A stretch of DNA of 64,000 nucleotides from JBIYSM02 sp044759095. Lineage in GTDB: Bacteria; Bacillota; Bacilli; Brevibacillales; Brevibacillaceae. The stretch is from the NCBI RefSeq assembly GCF_044759095.2, contig NZ_JBIYSM020000015.1, forward strand, positions 17,185 to 81,184. The letters run 5' to 3'. Below are positions 36,471 to 46,713 of this stretch, one piece after another. A program made the translations under genes and the position numbers. The notes under the pieces were generated by a model. That model had not been told where the DNA came from, made no database searches, and worked only from the letters and a program-made list of their open reading frames with translations. The first letter of the stretch is position 1, and each line of letters begins with the position of its first letter.

Positions 36471-37109
36471 CTAGCGTGCTGCGGCAACCGCCTGAACAAA
36501 CTCTTTTGCAGCATCCGTAACCTTTCGATAATCGCCATCCTTTTGCGCCGCTTTACTAATATAGCTGCCTACCCCAACGGCTACACACCCGGCTTGCAGC
36601 CATTCATGAACATTCTGGGGGGTAACTCCGCCTGTAGGTGCAATCGGGGCTTGTGATATGGGAGCGTTGATGGCTTTTACATACTGCGGTCCCACCACTT
36701 CAGCCGGGAACAACTTCACAATGTCTGCACCCGCTTCCAAACTTTCGATAATCTCTTTTGGAGTGAAAGCACCGCTTATGGTAATGGCTTGGTAGCGGTT
36801 CGCCATCTTAATCATGTCCGGATTTAGCTGCGGACTTACCAAAAGTTCGGCACCGGCCAAAATAGCCGCTCTGGCGGTTTCACCATCCAAAATCGTACCT
36901 GCGCCAATTAAAACATCGCGATATTTTTGAGCTAATGTATGGATCACCTGTAGAGCATTCGGGACGCTCATCGTGATCTCCAGTACGTTAATTCCGCCCT
37001 CTATCGCAGCTTCCGCAACCGCCAGGGCTTCCTGCTCGCTGTCGGAACGAATAATGAGAACGATTCCGCTTTCATAAATTTTGTTAAGATTCTCCAGTTT
37101 TCTCCACAT
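36471..37109 (-). CDS. eda: KDPG/KHG aldolase family protein
   Basis: A 212-residue class I aldolase that splits 2-keto-3-deoxy-6-phosphogluconate (or KHG) to pyruvate and an aldehyde. Catalytic Glu lies in VLEITMSVPNAL (about residue 44) and the Schiff-base Lys in DIVKLFPAEVVG (about 131); the phosphate loop PTGGVTPQNVHEW is at about 160. Start ATG 37109 has GTGGAGG. Because KDPG must be made by a sugar-acid kinase, the P-loop kinase gene under the same putative IclR operator (38279) is a likely partner. Confidence 0.9.
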   Translation of the reverse strand: MWRKLENLNKIYESGIVLIIRSDSEQEALAVAEAAIEGGINVLEITMSVPNALQVIHTLAQKYRDVLIGAGTILDGETARAAILAGAELLVSPQLNPDMIKMANRYQAITISGAFTPKEIIESLEAGADIVKLFPAEVVGPQYVKAINAPISQAPIAPTGGVTPQNVHEWLQAGCVAVGVGSYISKAAQKDGDYRKVTDAAKEFVQAVAAAR

Positions 37110-37168
37110 AGTAAGTCCTCCACGCTGTTTTCTCTCTGGTAAAGACTTGCCGTTCACCACCATTGACA

Positions 37169-37963
37169 TTACTTATGATCCATATATAACCGGTCGCCAC
37201 TGTATCCGAGTTGACGAGAAAGCTTCAACGCCGCTTCTTTGACTAATTTGACGATTAGCTCTTCGCGCTCGGGTGTCATACTGGAATACATGCTGGCAAC
37301 ACTAATCGAGGCAACCGGATGATTCGACTGGTCAAATATTGCGGAACCGATACAATACATCTCCACATTATCTTCGCGATTATCAATCGAGTAACCCCGT
37401 TCGCGTATTTCCTTCATATCCTGCAAGATATCTGGCAAAGTTACTTTGGAATAAGGTGTTTTCCCTACAATTTCACCGTCACCTAAGATGTGCAGGATCT
37501 TGTCCGTTGGAAACGCTGCCAACAATGCTTTCCCAAGACCGGTGGTATGCATAAATCTTCGAGAGCCCAGTTTGGCTGTCGGGCGCATGACAGAGTAATT
37601 CTCCGCTTTATCCAAGTAAACAATTTTGCCTTTGTCTTCGATCCCCAGAAAAGCTGTACTGCCGGTCTGTCTATTTAGATCTTCCAGATAAGGCCTTGCC
37701 AGCTGCGGAATTCCCAAGTTGGAAAGATACGCACTGCCTACTTCAAAGACACCCAATCCGATCCGATACGTTTTTAATCGAGCGTCATCCATCTCGATAA
37801 AACCTTTATGGAGCAAGGTCTGCACCAATTCAAAACCACTGCTTTTCGGGAGGCCTAACCCGGTACAGATCTCATTCAGTGTTAAGGAAGAACTGCTCTT
37901 GGCAAGTAAAAACAAAAGATCTACGACCCTCTCGGCCGATTTATTCATACGAAATTTTTCCAT
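37169..37963 (-). CDS. IclR-family transcriptional regulator
   Basis: A 264-residue regulator with an N-terminal winged helix (LTLNEICTGLGLPKSSGFELV, about 22-42) and the C-terminal IclR effector domain (LGSRRFMHTTGLGKALLAAF, GYSIDNREDNVEMYCIGSAI, ISVASMYSSM). It is similar in layout to KdgR. It has an AAAAGGAG site. It heads the operon with aldolase and TctBAC. Two identical 16-bp dyads in its upstream region, one next to itself and one next to the kinase gene, are its likely operators. Confidence 0.9.
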   Translation of the reverse strand: MEKFRMNKSAERVVDLLFLLAKSSSSLTLNEICTGLGLPKSSGFELVQTLLHKGFIEMDDARLKTYRIGLGVFEVGSAYLSNLGIPQLARPYLEDLNRQTGSTAFLGIEDKGKIVYLDKAENYSVMRPTAKLGSRRFMHTTGLGKALLAAFPTDKILHILGDGEIVGKTPYSKVTLPDILQDMKEIRERGYSIDNREDNVEMYCIGSAIFDQSNHPVASISVASMYSSMTPEREELIVKLVKEAALKLSRQLGYSGDRLYMDHK

Positions 37964-37996
37964 AAAATCTCCTTTTCAAATTCACCCTCAACTGAA

Positions 37997-38012
37997 GTTC
38001 ACATATGCGAAC
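37997..38012. promoter_or_regulatory. Putative IclR operator (iclR side)
   Basis: GTTCACATATGCGAAC: GTTC/GAAC arms around the CATATG core. An identical copy lies at 38211-38226. The sequence between the two is AT-rich and shows no gene. Confidence 0.65.
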
Positions 38013-38210
38013 TAATTTCGCTATTTAGAATTTCAAAATCATTATAAAAATAAATGCCGCTCAAATTCAATATCCCTCAGATAAAATTTTTAAAATATTT
38101 CTTCTGGCAAATCATGCACATTTTGTATAAACGCTATTTGTAAAAACAGGATTGAAATACTTTTGGAATCGTTATACGCTAGATAAAGAAAATTCGTAAA
38201 TATGAATACA

Positions 38211-38226
38211 GTTCACATATGCGAAC
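38211..38226. promoter_or_regulatory. Putative IclR operator (kinase side)
   Basis: A second exact copy of GTTCACATATGCGAAC, 53 bases before the kinase ATG, downstream of TTGAAA and TATACG promoter-like elements. Two identical 16-mers in one 315-base intergenic region are very unlikely by chance. Confidence 0.65.
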
Positions 38227-38278
38227 AAAAAAAGAAACGGCACTTATTGGCACCGCTTCATTCTAGGGGGAACGCAAC

Positions 38279-38848
38279 ATGAAGCCTGTCGTCATTTTTT
38301 TGATTGGTCCCGCTGGATCGGGAAAATCTACGATCGGGAAACTGATCGCTTCCAAGTATCATTTTTGTTACCTCGACAAAGATATGGTTTGCAACAAATT
38401 TACCGGTCTCTTACTGGAATCAAACGGGTATTCCCCTCATGAGCGGGATGGTTGCACGTTTTACAGCGATGTCATTATGGATCTTGAATACCAAACCTTG
38501 CTGGATATCGCCAATGACAACCTCAAGCTCGGCACGTCCGTCATATTGGATGCGCCTTTCCTTGGCTACTTTTCAAACCGGAACTATATTCAAGAGCTAC
38601 AGGAAAAATATGGCTGGCAAAACGTCAAACCGTTCGTTCTGCAAGTCACGGTTGATTTTTCCGTATTGAAAGAAAGATTGTCCGCCCGCGCGCTTGATCG
38701 AGACGCCTGGAAATTCCGCAATTGGGATACGTTTGTGCAAAGTATTCAAGAAAAGCAGTGTTTATGGGAAGGTATTGATATCGTACAGTTTGACAATAGC
38801 GCTGATACGGTAGATGTGGAAAAGCTATTTCAAACGTTGCCGTTTTAA
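38279..38848 (+). CDS. P-loop kinase, possible sugar-acid kinase
   Basis: A 189-residue P-loop NTPase of the AAA_33/zeta-like small-kinase type. Walker A is IGPAGSGKST (about residues 9-18), then DKDMVCNKF, a DxF-like ILDAPFLGYF segment (about 96) and an Arg-rich lid (LKERLSARALDRDAWKFRNW). It lacks the gluconate-kinase DGDxxHP motif. It is divergent from the iclR-eda-tct operon and shares the operator, so it may phosphorylate the imported sugar acid (for example KDG) before KDPG aldolase. That role is inferred. Confidence 0.65.
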   Translation: MKPVVIFLIGPAGSGKSTIGKLIASKYHFCYLDKDMVCNKFTGLLLESNGYSPHERDGCTFYSDVIMDLEYQTLLDIANDNLKLGTSVILDAPFLGYFSNRNYIQELQEKYGWQNVKPFVLQVTVDFSVLKERLSARALDRDAWKFRNWDTFVQSIQEKQCLWEGIDIVQFDNSADTVDVEKLFQTLPF

Positions 38849-39029
38849 ACTTTTGCGGAAGGGGAGTGGTCAATCAACCCTCCCCCCTTGTTCTGCAAGG
38901 GATTTCGGCTTCCAATCAGCAAGAAAGCCGAGCAGAAATCAGGACAAATGCCTGCATCTGCATCGGCTTTTATACAGTGATTGGTGTTTTGACGCGTTAC
39001 AGCCTCCGTAACTGGGGGGATTGCCTGGT

Positions 39030-40034
39030 TTAACGGAGCAAAAAGCCTTCTGACAGCGCGTCACTTGGATCCACGACAAACTGGTGCAGCCCGGTGATGA
39101 ATGCTTTTCCCTCGATCACAGGAATGATTGCCGTGTAATCGCCAACCCTGGTCGTCTCCGCCACCGTACCGATGAACTGGCTGCCAACGATACCTTCATG
39201 GACAAACGGCTCTCCCACCTGATATTGACCGCGCGCAAACAACGTGGCCAGCCTCGCTGCCGTACCGGTCCCGCAGGGTGATCGGTCCACCTGCTTGTCG
39301 GCAAAAATTGTCACGTTGCGCAGGTGGGAATTTTCCTTTTTCGGCTCGTCGGAAATGATGACGCCGTAAATGCCGGCAAGCTCCGGTTCCAGCGGATGGA
39401 GCACCTGCAGCTTCGCTTCGACCTGTTCCTTGATCAACCCTCCCCATCGCTGGAGATCGGGCAGCTGATCGATCTCCACCCGAACGCCGAGATCCCGGGC
39501 CTGCACGACGGTATAAAAAGCCCCGCCAAACGCGATGTCCACCAAAAACGTGCGGCCTCCGATCTCGATTTGCACATCCCGGGCGTAGACGAAAGACGGC
39601 ACATTTTCAAAGGAAACAGACTTCACTTCGGTTCCCTCCACATGGGCACGCGCGATAATCTTGCCTGCCGGACTGTCAATGACGATCTTTTGCTGCTGCC
39701 CGTTCACCTGCAGCATCCCGGTCTCGATCGCAGCCGTGACGACGGCGATGATGCCGTGACCGCACATGGTGCTGAACCCTTCGTTGTGCATAAACAGCAC
39801 ACCGAACGATGCATCCTCGCTTACCGGCGGCGTGATGACGCAGCCGTACATGCCATGGTGCCCCCGCGGTTCGTACATGAGCACGCGGCGGATATGATCC
39901 AGATGCTCACGGAAGTAGCGTCTGCGCTCAAGGATCGTCGTTCCCTTCAGGGGCGGGATTCCCCCGGTGATGATCCGCAGCGGCTCCCCGCCGGCATGGG
40001 CATCGATCGTGGTGTAAAGCTGCTTGATTTTCAT
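39030..40034 (-). CDS. Proline racemase-family enzyme (hydroxyproline epimerase/dehydratase)
   Basis: A 334-residue proline-racemase-fold enzyme. Both catalytic positions are Cys: STMCGHGIIAV (about residue 90) and DRSPCGTGTAARLA (about 252). A Cys/Cys pair is that of proline racemases and 4-hydroxyproline 2-epimerases, while trans-3-hydroxyproline dehydratases usually have a different residue at one site. It differs clearly from the second paralogue at 42.4 kb, so it probably acts on another hydroxyproline isomer or proline. It is the last gene of the five-gene catabolic operon. Confidence 0.8.
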   Translation of the reverse strand: MKIKQLYTTIDAHAGGEPLRIITGGIPPLKGTTILERRRYFREHLDHIRRVLMYEPRGHHGMYGCVITPPVSEDASFGVLFMHNEGFSTMCGHGIIAVVTAAIETGMLQVNGQQQKIVIDSPAGKIIARAHVEGTEVKSVSFENVPSFVYARDVQIEIGGRTFLVDIAFGGAFYTVVQARDLGVRVEIDQLPDLQRWGGLIKEQVEAKLQVLHPLEPELAGIYGVIISDEPKKENSHLRNVTIFADKQVDRSPCGTGTAARLATLFARGQYQVGEPFVHEGIVGSQFIGTVAETTRVGDYTAIIPVIEGKAFITGLHQFVVDPSDALSEGFLLR

Positions 40035-40063
40035 GACTTCCTCCCTTTCTGCCGACGCCTCTC

Positions 40064-41503
40064 TTACCAGGCGTATTTGATCGCGCAGGTTTTCACAGCA
40101 CTGTAGAAATCAAGAGCAGCCTGTCCCTGCTCCCGGGTATGGGAGCTGGACAGCTTCATCCCGCCGAATGGCGCCTGGTATTCCACCCCTGCCGTCTCTT
40201 GATTGACGCGGACCATACCGGCCTCTGCCACATCAAGGAACCGATGGGCGCTGGCCAGATCGCGCGTAAACAGGGATGCGCTCAACCCGTACACGGTCCG
40301 GTTGCACAGCTCCACCGCCTCGTCAAATCCATCCGCCTGAAGCAATACGGCCAAAGGTCCAAACACTTCCTCTTGAACCAGCGGATGTCCGGCTTCCACT
40401 CCTTCCACTACCGTCGGGCGGATGTAATAGCCTTCGTCGGCAGCGTCCGCCTCAGGGCTTTGGGCCACCACTCGCGCGTGATTGCTGGCGATCGCCATAT
40501 ACTTGCCCACCTTTTCATACTGTTCGGCGGATGCCACCGGACCCAAATAGACCTCCGGATCGAGAGCTGCACCCACCCGACAAGCGGCGATGGCTGCCTG
40601 CAGCCGCTCCACGAACGGCTGGTAAATGGCTCTCTCTACGATGATCCGGCTGGTCGCCGTGCATTTTTGTCCGGCCGAGCGGAAAGCCCCGCTCAAAATG
40701 GCGGGAACCGTTTTGTCCAGATCGGCGTCGCTCAGGATGACGGCCGCATTTTTTCCGCCCATTTCCGTCTGGTATTTGATGTTTCGGCTTGCACAGGCGA
40801 TGGCGATCTGTCTGCCGGTAGCGGATGAACCGGTAAAGCTGACGGCGTCCACCACAGCTTCTTCAATAAGTGCGGTGCCGATCTCACGACCTTTGCCGAT
40901 CACCAGATTGAGAACACCGGCCGGCAGCCTCGTCTCCGCAAAAATCTCCGCGAGCCGCGTGGCCGTCAGCGAGGCGTTTTCCGCCGGCTTCCAAATGACG
41001 GTGTTTCCGCAGATCAGGGCAGGCGCGATTTTCCAGATGGGAATTGCCACCGGGAAGTTCCACGGCGTGATGACTGCCACGACTCCCAGCGGGACACGTC
41101 TGCTGTACTGGAGCACGTTCGTGTCGGCAGAGGGGATCAGATTACCGTTGGCGCGTACACCTTCGCCCGCATAGTAGCGCAAAAGGCTGACACCGCGCGC
41201 CACTTCCCCCCGCATCTCGCCGATTTGTTTTCCCATTTCGCGGCTGGCCAGCCTGGCCAGTTCTTCCGCTTGCGCTTCCAGTGCCGCAGCCATCTGGTAC
41301 AGGATCTCGCCTCTGGCTGCTCCGGTCAGCTGCGACCATTGCTTTTGGGCCGCGCGGGCTGCCTGTTCCGCCTGGAAGATGTGGGACGGCTGGGAAAACC
41401 GCAGCACGCCCACCTCCTCCGCCGTACGTGACGGATTCGTTACGACCGATTCGCCTCCTGCCGGAGTAATCCACTCGCCGCCGATCCAGTTTTTGCTCTG
41501 CAT
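40064..41503 (-). CDS. Aldehyde dehydrogenase, likely alpha-ketoglutarate semialdehyde dehydrogenase
   Basis: A 479-residue NAD(P)-dependent aldehyde dehydrogenase. The cofactor loop ITPWNFPVAIPIWKIAPALI, the general base Glu in YQTEMGGKNA (about 253) and the nucleophile Cys in SAGQKCTATS (about 287) are present. Context places it as the last step of hydroxyproline breakdown, oxidising alpha-ketoglutarate semialdehyde to alpha-ketoglutarate. It lies 14 bases behind the deaminase gene. Confidence 0.88.
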   Translation of the reverse strand: MQSKNWIGGEWITPAGGESVVTNPSRTAEEVGVLRFSQPSHIFQAEQAARAAQKQWSQLTGAARGEILYQMAAALEAQAEELARLASREMGKQIGEMRGEVARGVSLLRYYAGEGVRANGNLIPSADTNVLQYSRRVPLGVVAVITPWNFPVAIPIWKIAPALICGNTVIWKPAENASLTATRLAEIFAETRLPAGVLNLVIGKGREIGTALIEEAVVDAVSFTGSSATGRQIAIACASRNIKYQTEMGGKNAAVILSDADLDKTVPAILSGAFRSAGQKCTATSRIIVERAIYQPFVERLQAAIAACRVGAALDPEVYLGPVASAEQYEKVGKYMAIASNHARVVAQSPEADAADEGYYIRPTVVEGVEAGHPLVQEEVFGPLAVLLQADGFDEAVELCNRTVYGLSASLFTRDLASAHRFLDVAEAGMVRVNQETAGVEYQAPFGGMKLSSSHTREQGQAALDFYSAVKTCAIKYAW

Positions 41504-41517
41504 CCTGCCTGGCCTCC

Positions 41518-42402
41518 TTATCGTCCGCTGACTGCGCCCACCGCGAAGTCAAACGCCTTTTTGATGCCCTCATAGTACTCCTGCGGTAGCGGCAGGCGCG
41601 GCGGACGGGTCGGCCCTACCGGGAATCCGGCCAGATCCATCATGTACTTGATCGACTGGACCAACTGCGGACTGGCGTCGTAATGGAAGAGCGGCAGCAG
41701 GCGACGGTACATGGCCTGCGCTTCCTGGAGTTTTCCTGCGCGTGCCAGCTTGAACAGCTCCACGCCTTCTTTCGGCAGCGCATTTGGCACGCCGGCGATC
41801 CAGCCTGTGGCTCCGATCAGTCCGCCCTCCATCACCAGGTCGTCCACACCGACCATTACTTCCAGATCGGTTTGGGCCAGGATATCCTGCATCCGGCGGA
41901 CGTCACCGGAAAATTCTTTGACAGCGACCACGTTTTCCAGCTTCGACAGCTGCGCCAGCACATCGGGTGTCAGATCGATCTTGTAATCGTGCGGGTTGTT
42001 GTAGGCAATGATCGGCAGACCTACCGTGTTGAGCGCTTCGTAGTGAGCAAACACCTCATGCAGAAGGGGATTGTAGTTGATCGGCGGCAGGGCCATCACG
42101 CCCGCTGCCCCCGCGTCCTTGGAAAACTGGACCCATTCCACGGCCTGGCGGGTCGAAGGTGCGGCAGATCCGACCACGACAGGCACCCGTCCTTTTGCGG
42201 CGGCAATCACGGTCCTGATCACGTTGGCCCGCTCCTCAACGGTCATCGTGGCGTACTCGCCGAGCGAACCGGATGGGACCAGGCCGTCCACTCCCTCCTG
42301 GATCAACCAGTCGCACAGCTCGGTCAGCCGGTTGTAATCCACCTCATAATCCTTGGTAAACGGGGTGACAATCGCCACGTACACTCCTTCAAATCGTGCC
42401 AT
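41518..42402 (-). CDS. DHDPS-family pyrroline-4-hydroxy-2-carboxylate deaminase
   Basis: A 294-residue class I lyase of the DapA/NAL family. The Schiff-base Lys is in NVVAVKEFSGD (about residue 164), the Tyr in IIAYNNPHDY (about 136) and the pyruvyl-binding loop is GSLGEYATMT (about 44). In hydroxyproline operons this member deaminates and dehydrates cis-4-hydroxy-pyrroline-2-carboxylate to alpha-ketoglutarate semialdehyde, an assignment taken from context. Start ATG 42402 is chosen for GGAGATTGAGAGGA upstream. Confidence 0.85.
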   Translation of the reverse strand: MARFEGVYVAIVTPFTKDYEVDYNRLTELCDWLIQEGVDGLVPSGSLGEYATMTVEERANVIRTVIAAAKGRVPVVVGSAAPSTRQAVEWVQFSKDAGAAGVMALPPINYNPLLHEVFAHYEALNTVGLPIIAYNNPHDYKIDLTPDVLAQLSKLENVVAVKEFSGDVRRMQDILAQTDLEVMVGVDDLVMEGGLIGATGWIAGVPNALPKEGVELFKLARAGKLQEAQAMYRRLLPLFHYDASPQLVQSIKYMMDLAGFPVGPTRPPRLPLPQEYYEGIKKAFDFAVGAVSGR

Positions 42403-42435
42403 TCCTCTCAATCTCCTCTCTATGATTTGTTCCTG

Positions 42436-43461
42436 TTAATGATCCTCAGCCGGCGGGATGAGCAAAAAGCCCGCCGCCAGCTCGTCATCCGGATTGTAAA
42501 AAAACGTATGCTTGCCCATCAGCCAGGCGGATCCGGCAATCCGGGTCACCACGGCAGGCAGGCCGCCTTCTTCCGTCACCTCAAGCACCTCGCCCGCAAA
42601 CAGCGATCCGACGATACTTTCATGCACAAACTGCTCGCCGATCCCGATCTCACCTTTGGCATACATGGTTGCCAGCTTGGCCGACGTGCCCGTGCCGCAG
42701 GGAGAGCGGTCAATGCCTCCGGGCGGGACCACCACGGTGTTTTTCACATGGGCATCCGGATGGGTGGGCGCAGTATAGAACTCCACATGCGTGAGTCCAC
42801 GGATAAACGGCTTTTCCGGATGGACAACCTCCACCGCTTGATTGATCGCCTTGCGGATGCGCACCGCCGTCTCCACTATGGCGGAAGCGTTGGACGGCTC
42901 CAGCGATAGCCCCAGCTTGCGGGCATCGGTAATCGCGTAAAAGTTGCCGCCATAGGCGATGTCGCAACGGACAGCTCCCAGCCCTTCCACCTCTACCGTG
43001 ACATCCTGCTTGTAGAGGAACGCAGGTATGTTGCGGAAGGAAACCTGCCTGACCTTCCCATCAGCGACTGTGATCTCCGCTTCCACCAGCCCGGCCGGTG
43101 TATCCAGCTTGATCATGGTGATCGGCTCGGTTACCGGAATCATCCCTGTCTCTGCCAGCGCCGTGCAAAAACCGATTGTGTCATGGCCGCACATGGGCAG
43201 ATAGCCGCCTGTTTCGATGTAGATGACTCCCACATCCGCTTCCGGATGGCAAGGATCCACCATCAGGGTACCCGACATCACATCGTGGCCCCGCGGCTCG
43301 AACATCAGGAGCGTGCGTATCCAATCGTACTCCTGTTTCATATGGAGCATTTTCTCCGCCATCGTCCTGCCCTCCAGCTTGGGCAGTCCACTGATCACCG
43401 TGCGGGTGGGATTTCCTCCGGTGTGGGTATCGACGGTGGTAAACACCCTGCTCGCTTTCAT
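42436..43461 (-). CDS. 4-hydroxyproline 2-epimerase (proline racemase family)
   Basis: A 341-residue enzyme that interconverts trans-4-hydroxy-L-proline and cis-4-hydroxy-D-proline. Catalytic Cys residues are in YLPMCGHDTIGF (about 91) and DRSPCGTGTSAKLA (about 250). The VDTHTGGNPTRTV start and MFEPRGHDVMSG segment are typical. Its start overlaps the upstream flavin dehydrogenase stop by four bases (ATGA). It supplies the D-isomer that the linked dehydrogenase oxidises. Confidence 0.87.
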   Translation of the reverse strand: MKASRVFTTVDTHTGGNPTRTVISGLPKLEGRTMAEKMLHMKQEYDWIRTLLMFEPRGHDVMSGTLMVDPCHPEADVGVIYIETGGYLPMCGHDTIGFCTALAETGMIPVTEPITMIKLDTPAGLVEAEITVADGKVRQVSFRNIPAFLYKQDVTVEVEGLGAVRCDIAYGGNFYAITDARKLGLSLEPSNASAIVETAVRIRKAINQAVEVVHPEKPFIRGLTHVEFYTAPTHPDAHVKNTVVVPPGGIDRSPCGTGTSAKLATMYAKGEIGIGEQFVHESIVGSLFAGEVLEVTEEGGLPAVVTRIAGSAWLMGKHTFFYNPDDELAAGFLLIPPAEDH

Positions 43462-44651
43462 CTGTGCAACACCCTTTCTTTTGTAAACCGATCATGGCGG
43501 AGCGGCTCAAGCGGGATGATTGTCTCCGCCTGGTCCGTCAGCATTTCTGCTACCACTTTTCCCGTGACGGCCGCCAGACTGATGCCGTCCCCCTCGTGTC
43601 CGGCCGCAATGAAATACCCGGGGACTTCCTCCACGCGGGAGACGATCGGCAGGTGATCCTCCGTCCACGGCCTCAATCCGCAATAGGTGCGAATTATCGT
43701 GAAATCGGCGATCTTCGGATAGAATCGGAGGGCGCGTCGGGCCATGCAGCGGACGACATCGAGATCGACCCGTGTGTCAAATCCGACGAACTGGCGGCTG
43801 GACCCGATCAGGAAATTCTGGCTCTCCGTCGGCTCGAACACGAGCGCTACGCCGTACTTCTCCGTCTCCGCATCCACCTGCCGCTGACCGCCAAACTTGG
43901 AGATCAGATAGCCGAACTCCATCACCTTTCGCAATCCGACCGGCATCTGCCGGGATGCGACAATCAGGTGCCCTTTTCGCGGTACAATCGGGATCTCGAG
44001 TCCCACCATCCGCCCGATGGCAGGCGCCCAAACACCTGCGGCGTTGATCACCTGCCTGGCCGTCATGCTGCCCCGGTTCGTCTCGATGTGAAACGCTCCA
44101 CTCGCCTGATCCCGCCGCATGGTTTTTACCTCTGTCCGCAGCAGGACGCGGGCTCCATGCTTCTTGGCCCCCTCAAACAGGGCAAAGGTAAGCAAGTACG
44201 GGTTGACCGTCGAATCCGTGGCGCACTCCAGCCCCCCCAACAGGTCGTCGGCAAAATAAGGAGATTCCTGCCGGATGTCCGAGCGGTCCAGCATCCGGAA
44301 CGCAAGACCCGCTTCCTTTTGCCGCCTGACCCACTCCTGTGCCGCCTCCATCTCCGCTTCCGTCTCGCAGACCAGGATGCTGCCCGGCGCGCGGTACTCG
44401 AAGGGATGGTCGAGTTCCCGGCTAAGCTCGTCGACCAGCATCTGGCTCTTCAGGGACATTTGGCTGTCAAAGCCGGGGTCCTTGTCGATTGCCAAAATGT
44501 TGCCGTCACAGCGGGAGGACGTTCCCGAAGCCAGCTCGCCGCGTTCCACCACCGTCACATCAAAGCCGGCCTTGGCCGCGTAATAGGCGATGGCACCGCC
44601 AATGATCCCTCCGCCAATGACGACGACTTGCGCATGCGTTTGTTCAGTCAT
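43458..44651 (-). CDS. FAD-dependent D-hydroxyproline dehydrogenase (DAO fold)
   Basis: A 397-residue flavoprotein. The FAD-binding GGGIIGGAIAYYAAKAG motif is at about residues 13-29 and the second dinucleotide-type region around INAAGVWAPAIG; the C-terminal GHEGDGISLAAVTGK completes the flavin site. It oxidises cis-4-hydroxy-D-proline to the pyrroline. Start ATG 44651 has GAGGAG; a longer frame begins within the sigma-54 promoter transcript and is not needed. It is the first gene of the minus-strand operon. Related subunits (BFD-like, ferredoxin-like and FAD proteins) are in the plus-strand operon. Confidence 0.85.
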   Translation of the reverse strand: MTEQTHAQVVVIGGGIIGGAIAYYAAKAGFDVTVVERGELASGTSSRCDGNILAIDKDPGFDSQMSLKSQMLVDELSRELDHPFEYRAPGSILVCETEAEMEAAQEWVRRQKEAGLAFRMLDRSDIRQESPYFADDLLGGLECATDSTVNPYLLTFALFEGAKKHGARVLLRTEVKTMRRDQASGAFHIETNRGSMTARQVINAAGVWAPAIGRMVGLEIPIVPRKGHLIVASRQMPVGLRKVMEFGYLISKFGGQRQVDAETEKYGVALVFEPTESQNFLIGSSRQFVGFDTRVDLDVVRCMARRALRFYPKIADFTIIRTYCGLRPWTEDHLPIVSRVEEVPGYFIAAGHEGDGISLAAVTGKVVAEMLTDQAETIIPLEPLRHDRFTKERVLHR

Positions 44652-44703
44652 GGGCTGACTCTCCTCAACTGCGAAGTAGTGAATGTTCACGCCATTTTCT
44701 TTT

Positions 44704-44719
44704 TGCAAGAGGTGTGCCA
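44704..44719 (-). promoter_or_regulatory. Sigma-54 promoter of the minus-strand hydroxyproline operon
   Basis: TGGCACACCTCTTGCA on the minus strand is an almost ideal -24/-12 element (TGGCAC-N5-TTGCA type), about 53 bases upstream of the flavin dehydrogenase start. The divergent gene is a sigma-54 activator, which makes the match convincing. Confidence 0.85.
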
Positions 44720-44749
44720 GTGGAAAAAAACGTGGTCAACATCTTTTTC

Positions 44750-44767
44750 TGTCTACATTCTTTTACA
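44750..44767. promoter_or_regulatory. Putative activator site A (UAS)
   Basis: TGTCTACATTCTTTTACA, 31 bases upstream of the -24 element at 44719. It is one of four related 18-mers (others at 44801, 46768, 46800) sharing TGTnTA...TTCTTT...ACA. Confidence 0.5.
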
Positions 44768-44789
44768 ACTGAAACAACAAGTGTATAAT
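44762..44789 (+). promoter_or_regulatory. Sigma-A promoter of the activator gene
   Basis: TTTACA (44762-44767) and TATAAT (44784-44789) with a 16-base spacer, upstream of the activator start. Its -35 overlaps site A and site B lies just downstream, so autoregulation is plausible. Confidence 0.5.
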
Positions 44790-44800
44790 AATTAAGAAAA

Positions 44801-44829
44801 TGTTTACTATTCTTTACACTCTGTAAACA
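44801..44829. promoter_or_regulatory. Putative activator site B (UAS)
   Basis: TGTTTACTATTCTTTACA (44801-44818) within a wider inverted repeat TGTTTAC...GTAAACA (to 44829). It lies 82 bases upstream of the minus-strand sigma-54 promoter. Confidence 0.5.
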
Positions 44830-44842
44830 AGGACTGATCTGC

Positions 44843-46438
<1,596 letters not shown>

Positions 46439-46525
46439 AGAAGATCCTGTTTCACTCCAACATCGAGAGACATTGAACTCCCTCTTTTTCTTCGTTTTCT
46501 CGGCAAACCCATTATCCCTTGGTCC

Positions 46526-46636
46526 CTATCCCCGGAAGAAATTCACCTTGATTTTTCGCCAGCACCTGAATAATTTCAGGCAATTCCGTCTGCGCCTGGG
46601 CGGCAACACTTCAGACAAAATTCGAATCAATTCCAT
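46526..46636 (-). CDS. Small ORF downstream of a sigma-54 promoter
   Basis: ATG 46636 has an excellent AGAGGAGG site. The direct frame gives a 36-residue basic peptide (MELIRILSEVLPPRRRRN... to FFRG). After about codon 11 another frame reads on as AQAQTELPEIIQVLAKNQGE and LPGIGTKG to a TAA at 46512, with more ordinary codons and an amphipathic look. So either a short cationic peptide is made or the gene carries (or uses) a frameshift near 46597-46603. A sigma-54-like promoter lies 80-95 bases upstream. No family is recognised. Confidence 0.4.
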   Translation of the reverse strand: MELIRILSEVLPPRRRRNCLKLFRCWRKIKVNFFRG

Positions 46637-46664
46637 CTTGATTCCTCCTCTGTCTTCCGGAATT

Positions 46665-46693
46665 GACCAGGGACGTTGCACGAGTCCCTGGTC
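46665..46693 (-). other. Stem-loop in the 5' leader of the small ORF
   Basis: GACCAGGGAC and GTCCCTGGTC form a perfect 10-bp stem with a 9-base loop between the sigma-54-like promoter and the ribosome binding site of the small ORF. No T run follows, so it is not a plain terminator. Confidence 0.45.
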
Positions 46694-46713
46694 TCATTGC
46701 TTCTGCGTAAAAA

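Noticed and set aside
38860..39010. Terminator between the P-loop kinase and the hydroxyproline operon
   Set aside because: Several G/C-rich complementary stretches exist, but none has a convincing stem plus T run for either direction.
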